Assembly (NCBI GenBank): GCA_002687015.1
Contig: NYZB01000231.1
Location: forward strand, 1-48,874
DNA length: 48,874 bases
Source: Deltaproteobacteria bacterium
GTDB taxonomy: Bacteria > Myxococcota_A > UBA9160 > UBA6930
Direction of reading: 5' to 3'
The notes beneath the pieces were generated by a model. That model saw only the letters and a program-made list of their open reading frames with translations. It was not told the DNA's origin and did not search any database. The position numbers and the translations under genes were made by a program. Positions within the stretch are counted from its first letter, which is position 1. Every line of letters starts with the position of its first letter. Below are positions 1-11,648 of this stretch, one piece after another.

Positions 1-176
1 CACTGCGTCCACGCAACGCCGGAAGTAATGCGTCCCGGCCGAGCCATGAGCGTAGGGTGCCCGCCGCCCCGCGATCCCAAGAGGAGGAGCGAAGCGGCCC
101 CGACCCCAAGACCCCGGACCGGCGCGCTGCACACCACCTGGCGTATCCTCGCCGGTCCCGAAGGCGGAGAGCTGTC

Positions 177-1376
177 ATGGTCGATTCTGGATTGCTGGCC
201 GAGACCCCGGAGAGTGTGGGCATCGACCCCGAGAAGCTCGAAGCGCTCTTCGAGAGGGCGGAGCGCGAGGTGCGCGAGGGTCTCCTGCCCTCGGTGCAGA
301 TTGCGGTGGCGCGGCGGGGCCGGGTCGCGGGCCTGCGCAGCTTCGGCACGGTGGAGCGCCAGGGCCGAACCGGGCCGGTTACCGACGACACCCTCTACTG
401 CATCTTCTCCTGCACCAAGGCGATCACGTCGGCTGCGGGCTGGCTTCTCGTCCAGGCGGGGGAGCTCGACCTGGACGCCTGCGTCGCGGATCTCGTTCCG
501 GAGTTCGGGACCAACGGAAAGGAGGGAATCCGCGTGGAGCAGCTCTTCATGCACACGGCCGGCTTCCCCCAGGCGCCCTTTCGACCGGCCGAGTTTCTCG
601 ACCCGGAGGCGCGCCGCGAGCGCTTCGCCCGCTGGCGCTTGAACTGGGAGCCGGGCTCCCGCCTCGAGTACCACCCCTCGTCCAGCATGTACGTGATCGC
701 GGACATCATCGAGCGGCAGAGCGGCCAGAGCTATGGCGAGTTCGTCAGGGAGCGCATCGCCCAGCCCCTGGGCCTGCGCGACCTCTGGTGCGGGCTGCCC
801 GACGCTGAGCAGCCGCGCATGGCCGACCTCTGCTATCGCGGCGAGGAGATGACCGATCGGGAGTTCGAGGAGCTCGGCATCCCGAGGCCGCCGGTCACCG
901 AGGTGACCGAGGAGGCAGTGCTGGGCTTCAACCGTCCGGAGGTACGCCGCGCTGGAATACCCGGCGGAGGCGGAACGACCACCGCTGCGGACCTGGCCCT
1001 CTTCTACCAGGGCCTGCTCGGCGACGCGGCCGGCCAGGGTGCAGGGATCTGGAAGCCCGAGACCCTCGAGATGGCCCTGCAGGTGCGCAGTGGCGACCTG
1101 GTCGACCCCCTGGTCGGCGTCCCGGCGAACCGGGGCCTGGGCGTGGTCATCGCGGGGAGCGACCGGGCCGTGATGCGCGGCTTCGGCCACACCTGCTCCC
1201 CGCAGGCCTTTGGTCATGGGGGCGCGGGGGGCCAGATCGGCTGGGCCGACCCCGCCACCGGCATCTCGCTCGGATACTGCACCAACGGCTTCGATCGCCA
1301 CTTCGTGCGCCAGGCCAGGCGGGGAATCGGCATCTCCAGCCGTGCCGCAGCGCTCGCGCAGGGCGGGGAAGCCTAG
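177..1376 (+). CDS. Serine hydrolase, beta-lactamase class C / esterase family
   Basis: ORF 57..1376; ATG at 177 chosen. SxxK motif in YCIFSCTKAITSAAG, PLGLRDLW and GHGGAGGQIGWADP motifs typical of the family. Confidence 0.85.
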   Translation: MVDSGLLAETPESVGIDPEKLEALFERAEREVREGLLPSVQIAVARRGRVAGLRSFGTVERQGRTGPVTDDTLYCIFSCTKAITSAAGWLLVQAGELDLDACVADLVPEFGTNGKEGIRVEQLFMHTAGFPQAPFRPAEFLDPEARRERFARWRLNWEPGSRLEYHPSSSMYVIADIIERQSGQSYGEFVRERIAQPLGLRDLWCGLPDAEQPRMADLCYRGEEMTDREFEELGIPRPPVTEVTEEAVLGFNRPEVRRAGIPGGGGTTTAADLALFYQGLLGDAAGQGAGIWKPETLEMALQVRSGDLVDPLVGVPANRGLGVVIAGSDRAVMRGFGHTCSPQAFGHGGAGGQIGWADPATGISLGYCTNGFDRHFVRQARRGIGISSRAAALAQGGEA

Positions 1377-1421
1377 GCTACAGGCGCACGCCTCCCCCTG
1401 GGCTACAGGCGCACGCCTCCC
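1372..1421. repeat. 25-bp tandem duplication (24/25 identical) spanning the convergent stop codons
   Basis: CCTAGGCTACAGGCGCACGCCTCCC (1372-1396) followed directly by CCTGGGCTACAGGCGCACGCCTCCC (1397-1421). Confidence 0.9.
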
Positions 1422-3190
1422 GACTGGATGCGCTCGTGGAGGCCTGCGTCGAGGGGAACGTAGCTTCGCTTCTCGGGATCCAGGAAGTACAAGGGGTCGG
1501 CGACCAGGGCCGGGTCGAAGCCCTCCTTCACGGACTCGACCTTGCGGTGCTTGAAGGTCCCCGTGATCTCGATCTCCGGGAGGATGCGCAGGAAGAGCGG
1601 GCGCGCATAGCTCGCCAGATTCGCCTCCACCTGCTGCCGCAGGATGTCGAGGTCGAAGTCGTCGTCCACCACGAGCGAGGCCATGCCGGCGCGACCGTCG
1701 GCACCGGCCACCTCGACCCCGTAGACGTTCGCCTCCCGTACGCCCGGGCAGCCTCCGATCACCTCGGCCACCTCGCCCGTGGAGACGTTCTCGCCCTTCC
1801 ACCGGAAGGTGTCGCCGATCCGGTCCACGAAATAGAAGTAGTCGTCCTCGTCCCGGCGCAGCAGGTCACCGGTGCGGAAGTACGCGTCTCCCTTGCGGAA
1901 CACGTCTCGTAGGATCTTCTTCTCCGTCGCCTCGGCGTCGGAGTAGCCCTCGAAGCGGGTCGTGTTCGTGATCCGGCCGATCGCTTCGCCGGCCTCGCCC
2001 GTGGCGGCCTCGATGCACAGGCCATCGGCTCCCCGCACCGGCTCCTCCTTCTGGACGTCGAAGCGCACGAGGTGGATGCCGGCAGCCCAACGCATGAGAC
2101 CCGGCATCCGCCCGATCGAGCCGACCTTGTTGTCGACATTGAAGAACACCACGTTGCCCTCGGTGGCGCCGTAGAACTCCACGATCTCGGGGATGCCGAA
2201 GCGATCCTGGAAGGGCTTCCAGATCTCCGGTCGCAGGCCGTTGCCGACACACATCCGTAGCTGGTGACGCCGCTCGTCCGGGTGCGGCGGGCTGTTGAGC
2301 AGGTAGCGACAGAGCTCGCCGATGTATTGGAAGGTGGTGACCCGATGGCGGACGCAGTCCTCCCAGAAGCGACTGGCCGAGAACCTCCGCGCCAGGACCG
2401 CCGTCGTGCCCGAGAGCAGGGCGGTGCCCAGGGCCATCACCCCACCGGCCGAGTGGTAGAGGGGCAGGACGATGTAGACCCTGTCCTGCGGGCCGAGGCG
2501 CGCCATGGCCTTGCCACCGGCAGCGGTTGCCAGGAAGCGCACGTGGCTGAAGTTCGCCGCCTTCGGAAGCCCCGTCGTGCCGCTGGTGTAGATGTAGAAG
2601 AGCTTGTCCGTCGAAGTCATGCCGCGCCGCACGGTGGCGCCGAGGCTCCCCGAAGCTCGGCTCGCCACCTCTGCGTCCAGGTCTTCCGCGCCCGCTACGG
2701 GTCCACCACTTGCCCAGAGCCTGGGCCGATCCTCGAGCAGCTCCTCCGCACTGGCCCAGCTCTCGGCGAGCGCGGCGTCGAGGATGAGATGACGGGCCCC
2801 GGACACCGTCAGCGAGTGGGCGAGGGGCCGCCCGCTGAGGTTGGTGTTGATGAGCGCGGTGACGGCACCCAGCTTCGCCAGCCCGAGCCAGTGGGCGACG
2901 AAGGCGGGGCGGTTCTCCATCAGGAGTGCGACGACGTCGCCCTGCCCCACGCCCTGGGACTGTGCCCAACGAGCGATCTGGTTGGCCTGCCGGTCGAGCT
3001 CACCGTAGGTCTGCGACTGGTCCTCGAACACCAGCGCCAGCTGATCGGGGTTGCGTGCCGCGACCTCCTCGAATGCGTCGGCCACGGTACGGGACGCGCC
3101 CGGACGGGCCTTCAAGAGCTCGGGAATCGTTCGCCCGAAGGCTCCGGCGAGCCGGAGGTTGCGCGCGATGCGTTCGTGGGGCCAGGCCAT
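1403..3190 (-). CDS. Long-chain fatty-acid-CoA ligase / FadD6-like AMP-binding enzyme
   Basis: AMP-binding motif YIYTSGTTGLPKAANFSH, EFYGATEGNV, FRTGDLLRRDEDDYFYFVDRIGDTFRWKGENVSTGEV. ATG at 3190 (MAWPHERIARN); the 1087-aa ORF upstream of it is a fortuitous extension. Confidence 0.92.
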   Translation of the reverse strand: MAWPHERIARNLRLAGAFGRTIPELLKARPGASRTVADAFEEVAARNPDQLALVFEDQSQTYGELDRQANQIARWAQSQGVGQGDVVALLMENRPAFVAHWLGLAKLGAVTALINTNLSGRPLAHSLTVSGARHLILDAALAESWASAEELLEDRPRLWASGGPVAGAEDLDAEVASRASGSLGATVRRGMTSTDKLFYIYTSGTTGLPKAANFSHVRFLATAAGGKAMARLGPQDRVYIVLPLYHSAGGVMALGTALLSGTTAVLARRFSASRFWEDCVRHRVTTFQYIGELCRYLLNSPPHPDERRHQLRMCVGNGLRPEIWKPFQDRFGIPEIVEFYGATEGNVVFFNVDNKVGSIGRMPGLMRWAAGIHLVRFDVQKEEPVRGADGLCIEAATGEAGEAIGRITNTTRFEGYSDAEATEKKILRDVFRKGDAYFRTGDLLRRDEDDYFYFVDRIGDTFRWKGENVSTGEVAEVIGGCPGVREANVYGVEVAGADGRAGMASLVVDDDFDLDILRQQVEANLASYARPLFLRILPEIEITGTFKHRKVESVKEGFDPALVADPLYFLDPEKRSYVPLDAGLHERIQSGGVRL

Positions 3191-3207
3191 GGCAGGTCTC
3201 CCTTTGG

Positions 3208-3225
3208 GCCGGGCGGTCGCCCGGC
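3208..3225. other. GC-rich hairpin GCCGGGCG-GT-CGCCCGGC in the leader of the CoA ligase
   Basis: 8-bp perfect inverted repeat between the lpd-remnant stop (3232) and the ligase start (3190); an AGGGAG ribosome-binding-like site follows it on the minus strand. Confidence 0.5.
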
Positions 3226-3231
3226 GAACAC

Positions 3232-4585
3232 TCAGGTATGCAACGATCGCCCATCCACCGCAAGCGCGGCTTCCTTGACCGCCTCGGACACCGAGGGATG
3301 AGCATGGCAGGTACGCGCGATGTCCTCGGCCGAGGCACCGAACTCGAGCGCCAGCACCGCCTCGGCGATCAGGTCGCCCGCCATCGGCCCGAGGATGTGG
3401 ACACCGAGCACGCGGTCGCTGGAGCCATCCGCCAGGATCTTCACCATCCCATCGGCATCGCCCGTGATGCGAGCCCGACTGTTCGCGGCGAAGGGAAACT
3501 TGCCGACCTGGTACTCGACGCCCTCGCGATCGAGCTCTTCCTGGGTGCGCCCGACGGAAGCCACTTCCGGCCAGGTATACACCACGCTGGGTATCCGCCC
3601 GTGGTCGACGTGGCCTTGTTGGCCGGCGAGGATCTCGACGCAGGCCACGCCTTCCTCTTCCGCCTTGTGGGCGAGCATCGGCCCCGGCACGCAATCGCCG
3701 ATCGCGAGGATCCCGGCTACCGAGGTCTGGAAGGCTCCGTCGACCTGGATGAAGCCGCCTTCGGCCCGCGCGATTCCGAGCTCGTCGAGCCCGAGGCCCT
3801 CCGTGAAGGGGCGTCGGCCCACGGCGACCAGGACCACCTCCGCCTCGAGCTCGCGGGCTTCCCCGCCCGCGGCCGGCTCGATGCGGAGCCCGACGCCCGC
3901 GGTCCCGGGTTCGGCACCGGTGACGCGGCTGCCCAGCTCGAAGCGAAGACCCTGCTTGCGCAGGATGCGCTGCGCCGCCCCGGCGATCTCGCGGTCCATG
4001 CCCGGCAGGATGTGATCCAGGATCTCCACGACGGTGACCTCGGCTCCGAGCCGGGACCACACGGAGCCCTGCTCCAGGCCGATCGCGCCCGCACCGATCA
4101 CGACGAGCCGTTCGGGCACGCGCTCCAGTTCGAGGGCTCCGGTCGAGGTGACGATGCGACGCTCGTCGATGGGCAGCCCCGGGATCGGAATCGACTCCGA
4201 GCCGGTGGCGATCAGGATGTAGCGCCCCGCCAGGGTCTCGATCGCCCCCGAGGCCTTCCTTACCTCGACCCGGCCAGGTGCGGGGATGCGGCCCGTGCCG
4301 ACGACCCGCCGGATCCCACCCTTCTATCAGGAGCGAGGCGACACCGCCCGCCAGCTTCGAGACCACCTGCTCCTTGCGAGCCAACATCGCGGGGAGGTCG
4401 AGCAGGACCTCGCCCACCTTCACCCCGTGCTCCGCCAGGCCCTGCCGGGCCTCGGCGTAGAGCTCGGAAGATTGCAGCAGGGCCTTCGAGGGAATGCAGC
4501 CCACGTTCAGGCAGGTGCCCCCCAGCGTCTCGCGTTTCTCGACGCACGCGACCTTCATGCCCAGCTCGCCGGCGAGTGCATCGAG
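3232..4585 (-). pseudogene. lpd: Dihydrolipoamide dehydrogenase remnant (5'-truncated, frameshifted)
   Basis: Frame A (about 4330-4580): LGMKVACVEKRETLGGTCLNVGCIPSKALLQSSELYAEA. Frame B (3232-about 4325): GGIRRVVGTGRIPAPGRVEV...RLVVIGAGAIGLEQGSVWSRLGAEVTVVE...AHPSVSEAVKEAA. The frame change is near 4318-4328; the N-terminal FAD-binding GxGxxG segment is absent. Confidence 0.88.
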
Positions 4586-5536
4586 CATCCCTGCACGCAG
4601 GCCCTCTACCGCGCCTACTTCCCGGAGCGCTTCCTCGATCGCTTCCCCGAGGCCGTGAGCCAGCACGCGCTTCGACGTGAAATCGCGGCCATGAGCGTCA
4701 CCAACCGATTGATCGACCTCGGCGGCGTGACCCTGATTCCCTCGTTGATGCGCGAGCTCGACGTGGAAGCCGACGAGGCGGGTCTGATCGCACTACTGGC
4801 CTCGGAGGCACTGGGCGGCTTCGACTACCGGGATGAGTTGCTCGCGAACCCCAACCTCGAGCGGGAGGAGATCTACCGCGCCTTCATCGACCTCGACACG
4901 GCAGTTCGCAGCGTCGCCCGTCTCCTCGCGCGGCGCAGTCGCGGCCACCTGGGCCCTGCCGACCTGGCGCGCTGGCGGGACTCGCTGGCCCAGGTGCGAG
5001 CGATGCGCGGCGAGCTGCCGAAGGACAACCCCTTTGCACGAGGCGAGGAGCGCGGCGCCGAGCTGCGCGCCAAGGGCTTCCCCGAGGAGCTGGCGGCCGA
5101 CGCCGCCAGCGCGCCCCTCGCCGACCTCGGGTTGAGCCTGATCGGCGTCGCCGAGCGCTCGGGTGTCTCCATCCGCGACGCGGCCTTCGCCTACGCCCAC
5201 GTGGGCGAGCACTCCGGCCTCAACTGGGTCTACGTCCGGCTCGACCGCATGCCGGTGGCCGACGCCTGGGATCGCATCGGCCTGATCCAGCTGCGCAGCT
5301 CGCTCATCGACCTCCACGATGCCCTCGCGGAGGAGATCCTCGCGGACCATCCCCGCGATCCCGAGGCGGCGGCCGCCCGCTTCCTGGCCGAGCGCTCGGT
5401 CCACGTGGAGCGGATCCGTCGTCTACAGCAACGGGCCGCCGGGGTCGATCGCCCCTCGTCGCTGTCGGTCGTGGCGCGAGCCATCGAGCGCCTCCGAGAG
5501 GAGGCGCCGGGTAGATCCGGGATCGACCTGGCCTAG
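4586..5536 (+). pseudogene. C-terminal fragment of large NAD-specific glutamate dehydrogenase (Bac_GDH family)
   Basis: LYRAYFPERFLDRFPEAVSQHALRREIAAMSVTNRLIDLGGVTLI and SLIGVAERSGVSIRDAAFAYAHVGEHSGLNWV resemble the C-terminal region of large NAD-GDHs. Upstream sequence in this frame is antisense lpd, so the 5' part is missing. Confidence 0.8.
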
Positions 5537-5553
5537 ACGCGCTGAAGCGAAAC

Positions 5554-6753
5554 TCAGGAGCGAGCCGGCTTCGGCTCGCGGGGCAGGCCGAGGCCGCGCT
5601 CGGAGATGATGTTCTTCTGGATCTGGGCCGTGCCTCCGCCAATGATCAGGCCCAGGGAGAACATCGAGTGGGCCTGCCACCAGCCCTTCTCGCGCTCGTA
5701 CTTCGTGTGGTCGTAGAGCGCACCGAGCTCTCCCATCACGTCGATGGCCAGCGCAGCCATGTCGAAGTTGAGCTGGCAGTTCTGCAGCTTCGTGACGAGC
5801 CCCGCGACCCCGGGGCTCTCGCCCTTGAGGCTGCAGGTCAGCATTCGCATGCCGTGGTGCTTCATGCCGAGCACGCGGGCCTGGAGCCTCATCAAGCGGT
5901 CGCGGTAGACCGGGCTCGCCATGATGGACGATCCGTTCACGGTCTCCTTCTGCATCAAGGTCGTCAACCGGAGCAGGGTGGCCTCTCCGTTGGCGTTCAG
6001 GCTGTTGCGCTCGTGCTTGAGCGTGGTATTCGCGATGCGCCAGCCCTCACCGCGCTTGCCGACCACGTTGGCCTGGGGCACGCGCACGTCCGTGAAGAAG
6101 ACCTGGTTGAAGGAGTTCTCTCCGATCTCTCCCGACATCGTGCGCAGGGGCTGCACCTCGATCCCCGGAGTGTCCATGGGGAGCAGGAGGTAGCTGATGC
6201 CGGCATGCTTCGGCGCGTCGCGTTCCGTGCGCACCAGGACGAACATCATCTGGCTCTTGTCCGCCGTGCTGGTCCAGATCTTCTGGCCGTTGATCAGGAA
6301 GTCGTCGCCGTCTTCGGTGGCATGGGTCTGGAGGCTGGCCAGGTCGCTTCCCGAGCCGGGTTCGGAGTAGCCCTGGCACCAGATCACCTCTCCGCGCAGG
6401 GTCGGCCCGATCCAACGCTGGCGCTGCTCCTCGCTGCCATGCTCGAGCAGGGTCGGCACCAGCATCGAGGGACCCTGGGCGGCCGTCCCCCGCGTCACGC
6501 CCGCGCGATTGAACTCCTCGTCCATGATCACGGTCTCGAGCAGGTCCGGCTGGGCGCCGTAGCCACCGTACTCCCTGGGGATCGTGCGCGCCCAGTAGCC
6601 GTGCTCGATCTGCTGGGTGAGCCAGCGGGAGAAGCGCTCAGGATCCTCGTCCGGATACTGGCTCGGGCTGCCCCCCTTCGGCCCGTGCTCTTCGAGGAAG
6701 GCGCGAACCTCCTTGCGGAAGGCCTCGTAGGGCTCGCCGTACTCCAGGTCCAT
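5554..6753 (-). CDS. Acyl-CoA dehydrogenase
   Basis: CQGYSEPGSGSDLASLQTHA, INGQKIWTSTADKSQMMFVLVRT, IIGGGTAQIQKNIISERGLGLPRE; 399 aa. Confidence 0.93.
   Translation of the reverse strand: MDLEYGEPYEAFRKEVRAFLEEHGPKGGSPSQYPDEDPERFSRWLTQQIEHGYWARTIPREYGGYGAQPDLLETVIMDEEFNRAGVTRGTAAQGPSMLVPTLLEHGSEEQRQRWIGPTLRGEVIWCQGYSEPGSGSDLASLQTHATEDGDDFLINGQKIWTSTADKSQMMFVLVRTERDAPKHAGISYLLLPMDTPGIEVQPLRTMSGEIGENSFNQVFFTDVRVPQANVVGKRGEGWRIANTTLKHERNSLNANGEATLLRLTTLMQKETVNGSSIMASPVYRDRLMRLQARVLGMKHHGMRMLTCSLKGESPGVAGLVTKLQNCQLNFDMAALAIDVMGELGALYDHTKYEREKGWWQAHSMFSLGLIIGGGTAQIQKNIISERGLGLPREPKPARS
5560..5579. other. Hairpin GCGAGCCG-GCTT-CGGCTCGC inside the last codons of the acyl-CoA dehydrogenase
   Basis: 8-bp perfect inverted repeat with 4-nt loop at a convergent gene junction; no T-tract. 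Confidence 0.5.
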
Positions 6754-6768
6754 GGAAGAAGTACCCCC

Positions 6769-7929
6769 TCAGACCGAGGCCTGGACCCGTTCGGCCAGCC
6801 CCCGGGAGAGGATCTCGGCGGCGTCGCCCACCATCTCCTCGAGGATCTCGGCGGCGGGGCGCCTCTGGGTGAGCATTCCCGAAGTCTGTCCGGCCGCATT
6901 CATGAGCAGCTCGGGACGTCCGGCCTCGCGGATCGAATGCACCAGGTCCTCGATGAGCACGGTCTGGACGCCCATCGGGAGCGCCATCAGCCCCTGCCGC
7001 TCCCAGGCCTCGATGAGCGGGTTTCGGATGTTGCGCATCGTCTTGCCGCTGAAGAGCCGGGTGACGATCGTGTCTTCGGCTGCGGCCTCGACGATGCGCT
7101 GCTTCTGGAGATCGGGCTGATCGGCCTCGTCCGCAACGAGGAAGGCGGTCCCGCACCAGGCCGCCTCCGCACCGGTCGCGATCACGCCGGCCAGGGCGCG
7201 ACCGCTCGCGATGCCGCCCGCCGCGATGACGGGCGTCGGGGCCACGGCGTCCATCACCTGGGGGAGGAGAGCGAGCGTGCCGATGCGACCGGTGTGCCCG
7301 CCCGCCTCGGTGCCCTGGGCCACCACGTAGTCCGCGCCGTCGGCCGCGACCTGACGCGCGGCCCGCACCGTACCCACCAGGGAGAGGATCGTCGTGCCAT
7401 TGGCGCGCAGACCCTCGGCGAAGGGTGCGGGTGTGCCGAGACCCGAAGCCAGGACCGGTACGGCCTCTTCGAGGATCACCTCCATCTGCGAGCCGGCCCA
7501 GCTCTTGCCTTCCGGAACCCAGCTCCCCATCTCCCCGGGGTCGGGCGGCGCCTCCTCGAGCTCGATCTCCAGCTCCCGGGCGATGCGCTCGATCGCCTCC
7601 TTGTGCTCCGCGGGCAGCGGCACGCGAGAGCGGGAGGGAGCCGATGCCGAGCCGCGGGGGATGAGGAAGTTCGGCGACAGCAGCAGATCGACGCCGAAGG
7701 GCTTGTCCGTCGCGGCCCGGATCTTGCGGATCTCCTCGCGGAGCACGTCGGGCGAGTAGGCGACGCCACCCAGCACGCCGAGCCCGCCCGCGTTGGACAC
7801 CGCGGCGACCAGCTCTGCGTTCGCCGTCGGCGCACCCGTGCCCGCGACGGGCCCCATGCCGGCGAGGACGACCGGGTACTCGATGCCGATGCGGTCGCAG
7901 AACTCGGTTCGGAGAATGGGCCTGGCCAT
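6769..7929 (-). CDS. Nitronate monooxygenase / 2-nitropropane dioxygenase-like flavoprotein
   Basis: PVVLAGMGPVAGTGAP, AADGADYVVAQGTEAGGHTGRIGTLALLPQV, PVIAAGGIASGRALAGVIATGAEAAWCGTAFL. ATG at 7929 chosen. Confidence 0.9.
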   Translation of the reverse strand: MARPILRTEFCDRIGIEYPVVLAGMGPVAGTGAPTANAELVAAVSNAGGLGVLGGVAYSPDVLREEIRKIRAATDKPFGVDLLLSPNFLIPRGSASAPSRSRVPLPAEHKEAIERIARELEIELEEAPPDPGEMGSWVPEGKSWAGSQMEVILEEAVPVLASGLGTPAPFAEGLRANGTTILSLVGTVRAARQVAADGADYVVAQGTEAGGHTGRIGTLALLPQVMDAVAPTPVIAAGGIASGRALAGVIATGAEAAWCGTAFLVADEADQPDLQKQRIVEAAAEDTIVTRLFSGKTMRNIRNPLIEAWERQGLMALPMGVQTVLIEDLVHSIREAGRPELLMNAAGQTSGMLTQRRPAAEILEEMVGDAAEILSRGLAERVQASV

Positions 7930-8036
7930 GGGAAGGCTCCTTTCGACGAGGGCGTCGCCTATTGTTACCTGACCCACACTGGTCCATCGAGTGCGACCCT
8001 TCACTCCGCGCCCGATGATCGCCGACGAGGGAGCCC

Positions 8037-9515
8037 GTGACCGCAAACTCGCCCCAGGCCGAGCGCGAAGACCAGCAGCTTCGCTTCCAGAGAATGGAGG
8101 CCAAGCTGGTGAGCGGCCTCTTCGATCATCCGGGTGTCGTGCGTCGGCGGTCGGAGCACCAGCTGCGCTACGCGATCGCGCTGGCTTCCCTCGACCGCTT
8201 CCAGCCCGGCGCCGCCGCCAGGGGCGGACGCAATGACCGCCGAGACGTGCGGGTCCGCTCGCCACAGCTCGGGCGCTGGCGCCAACGCCTGCTCGACGGA
8301 ATGGGTGGGATCCTGCTCGGAACACCGGACAGCAAGGAGAGGGTGGAGGCGGCTGCACAGTTCCTGGAGAGCCGGCTGCCGCAGCTCGCGCAGACCCGGG
8401 ACGAGATCCTCGAGAAGTACGCCGGTGATTTCTCGGCGCGGGAGCTGGACCAGGAGCTGGGGATCAAGACCCTGGTCAGCGTGGCCGGAGGTGGAGGCGG
8501 CTCGGGCTACGTCTACATCGGAGCCTGGGAGGTGCTGCAGCACGCCGGCCTCGTGCCCGGCTACGTGATCGGGGCCTCGATGGGCTCGGTGCTCGGCCTC
8601 TTCCGAGCCCTCCGCAAGGACGGGGACTGGGACGACTACGCCGCCCTGGCGAAGAGCATGCGAGGGGAGGAGGTCTTCCGATTCGTCAGTCTTCGCGCGC
8701 GCTACGGGCTCCCGGGGGTCATGCGACTCTTCCTGCATGCCGCGATCGGTTCCGCCTTCCGCGACGACTCGGGCGAGGAGCTCCTCCTTCCGGATCTCGA
8801 GATCCCCTTCGAAACCGTCGTGGCCGGGCTCCGGCGGGACGCCACGGACGAGACCCCGGACGAGTACGCCCAGAGCCACCTCCTGCCCGAGGACAAGCGA
8901 CCGGGCCCTCTCCAGCTGCGGGCGCAGATCGCGGCCCAGCTCGTGCGCATGGTCGGCTTCGTCAACCCGCGCGTGGTTCGCGAGATCGTCGTGGGAGGAG
9001 ATGAGCTCACACGGGACTTCAACGCCATCGACGCCGCGGGCTTCTCGGCCGCGATCCCGGGCATCCTCCACTACGACGTCACTCGAGACGATCCCCACAT
9101 GAACGCCGTCCTGCCCAAGCTGATGGAGCGCGAGGACGTGACGGCACTGGTCGATGGCGGCGTGGCGAACAACGTGCCCGCCCGCACCGCCTGGCGACAG
9201 GTCCGGGATGGCAAGATCGGGACGCGCAACACCTACATCCTGGCCTTCGACTGCTTCCACCCCCAGCTGAGCCTCGGCCACCTGTGGATGCAGCCCTTGA
9301 CCCGGGTCGTCGGCTACCAGGTGGCCCTGAACGAGCGCTATGCGTCGCGCCGCATGGAATTCAGGCCCACCCTCTCGCCGATCAACCTGCTTCCGCCTGC
9401 CGACCAGCTCGACCGGGCGGTGGCCTGGGGGCGCCGACAGATGTCCGAGGAGCTGCCCCGCATCCAGAAGTTCTTCGAGCGGGTCCGTTGGGTGGCACCG
9501 AACGAGGGGGCTTGA
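8037..9515 (+). CDS. Patatin-like phospholipase
   Basis: Gly-rich loop VAGGGGGSGYVYIGAWEVL, nucleophile elbow GASMGS, DGGVANNVPA (Asp of the Ser-Asp dyad). GTG start. Confidence 0.88.
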   Translation: MTANSPQAEREDQQLRFQRMEAKLVSGLFDHPGVVRRRSEHQLRYAIALASLDRFQPGAAARGGRNDRRDVRVRSPQLGRWRQRLLDGMGGILLGTPDSKERVEAAAQFLESRLPQLAQTRDEILEKYAGDFSARELDQELGIKTLVSVAGGGGGSGYVYIGAWEVLQHAGLVPGYVIGASMGSVLGLFRALRKDGDWDDYAALAKSMRGEEVFRFVSLRARYGLPGVMRLFLHAAIGSAFRDDSGEELLLPDLEIPFETVVAGLRRDATDETPDEYAQSHLLPEDKRPGPLQLRAQIAAQLVRMVGFVNPRVVREIVVGGDELTRDFNAIDAAGFSAAIPGILHYDVTRDDPHMNAVLPKLMEREDVTALVDGGVANNVPARTAWRQVRDGKIGTRNTYILAFDCFHPQLSLGHLWMQPLTRVVGYQVALNERYASRRMEFRPTLSPINLLPPADQLDRAVAWGRRQMSEELPRIQKFFERVRWVAPNEGA

Positions 9516-9715
9516 GAGGAGCCGACGTCCTCGGCGGCCGGGTTCGGGAGCCCGCGAGGTGGAGCCAGCAGCGCTCCGGAGGGCCTCGATCGGGCTCTCG
9601 GGGAGACGAACGAGCGCGGTCGGGGTTTCCCCTGGGGGTCGATCGGACAGAGTGGGGACTGCGGCGGTGCCGAGGCCTCCCTACGCTCCGTTCCACACCT
9701 TCTTTGGGGGGGCGG

Positions 9716-11599
<1,884 letters not shown>

Positions 11600-11648
11600 G
11601 CGGCGGGACCGTGGTTCGGCTGCCGGGCATCCCGTGTATCCTGGAGCC

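Noticed and set aside
1403-4666. 1087-aa ORF apparently fusing lipoamide dehydrogenase to a CoA ligase
   Set aside because: The middle is Arg/Pro/Gly-rich out-of-frame translation of lpd. The ligase has its own ATG at 3190 and the first residues are antisense to the glutamate dehydrogenase fragment.
5668-8040. 790-aa plus-strand ORF opposite acyl-CoA dehydrogenase and nitronate monooxygenase
   Set aside because: Antisense shadow ORF typical of high-GC coding DNA; the opposite strand carries two well-recognised proteins.
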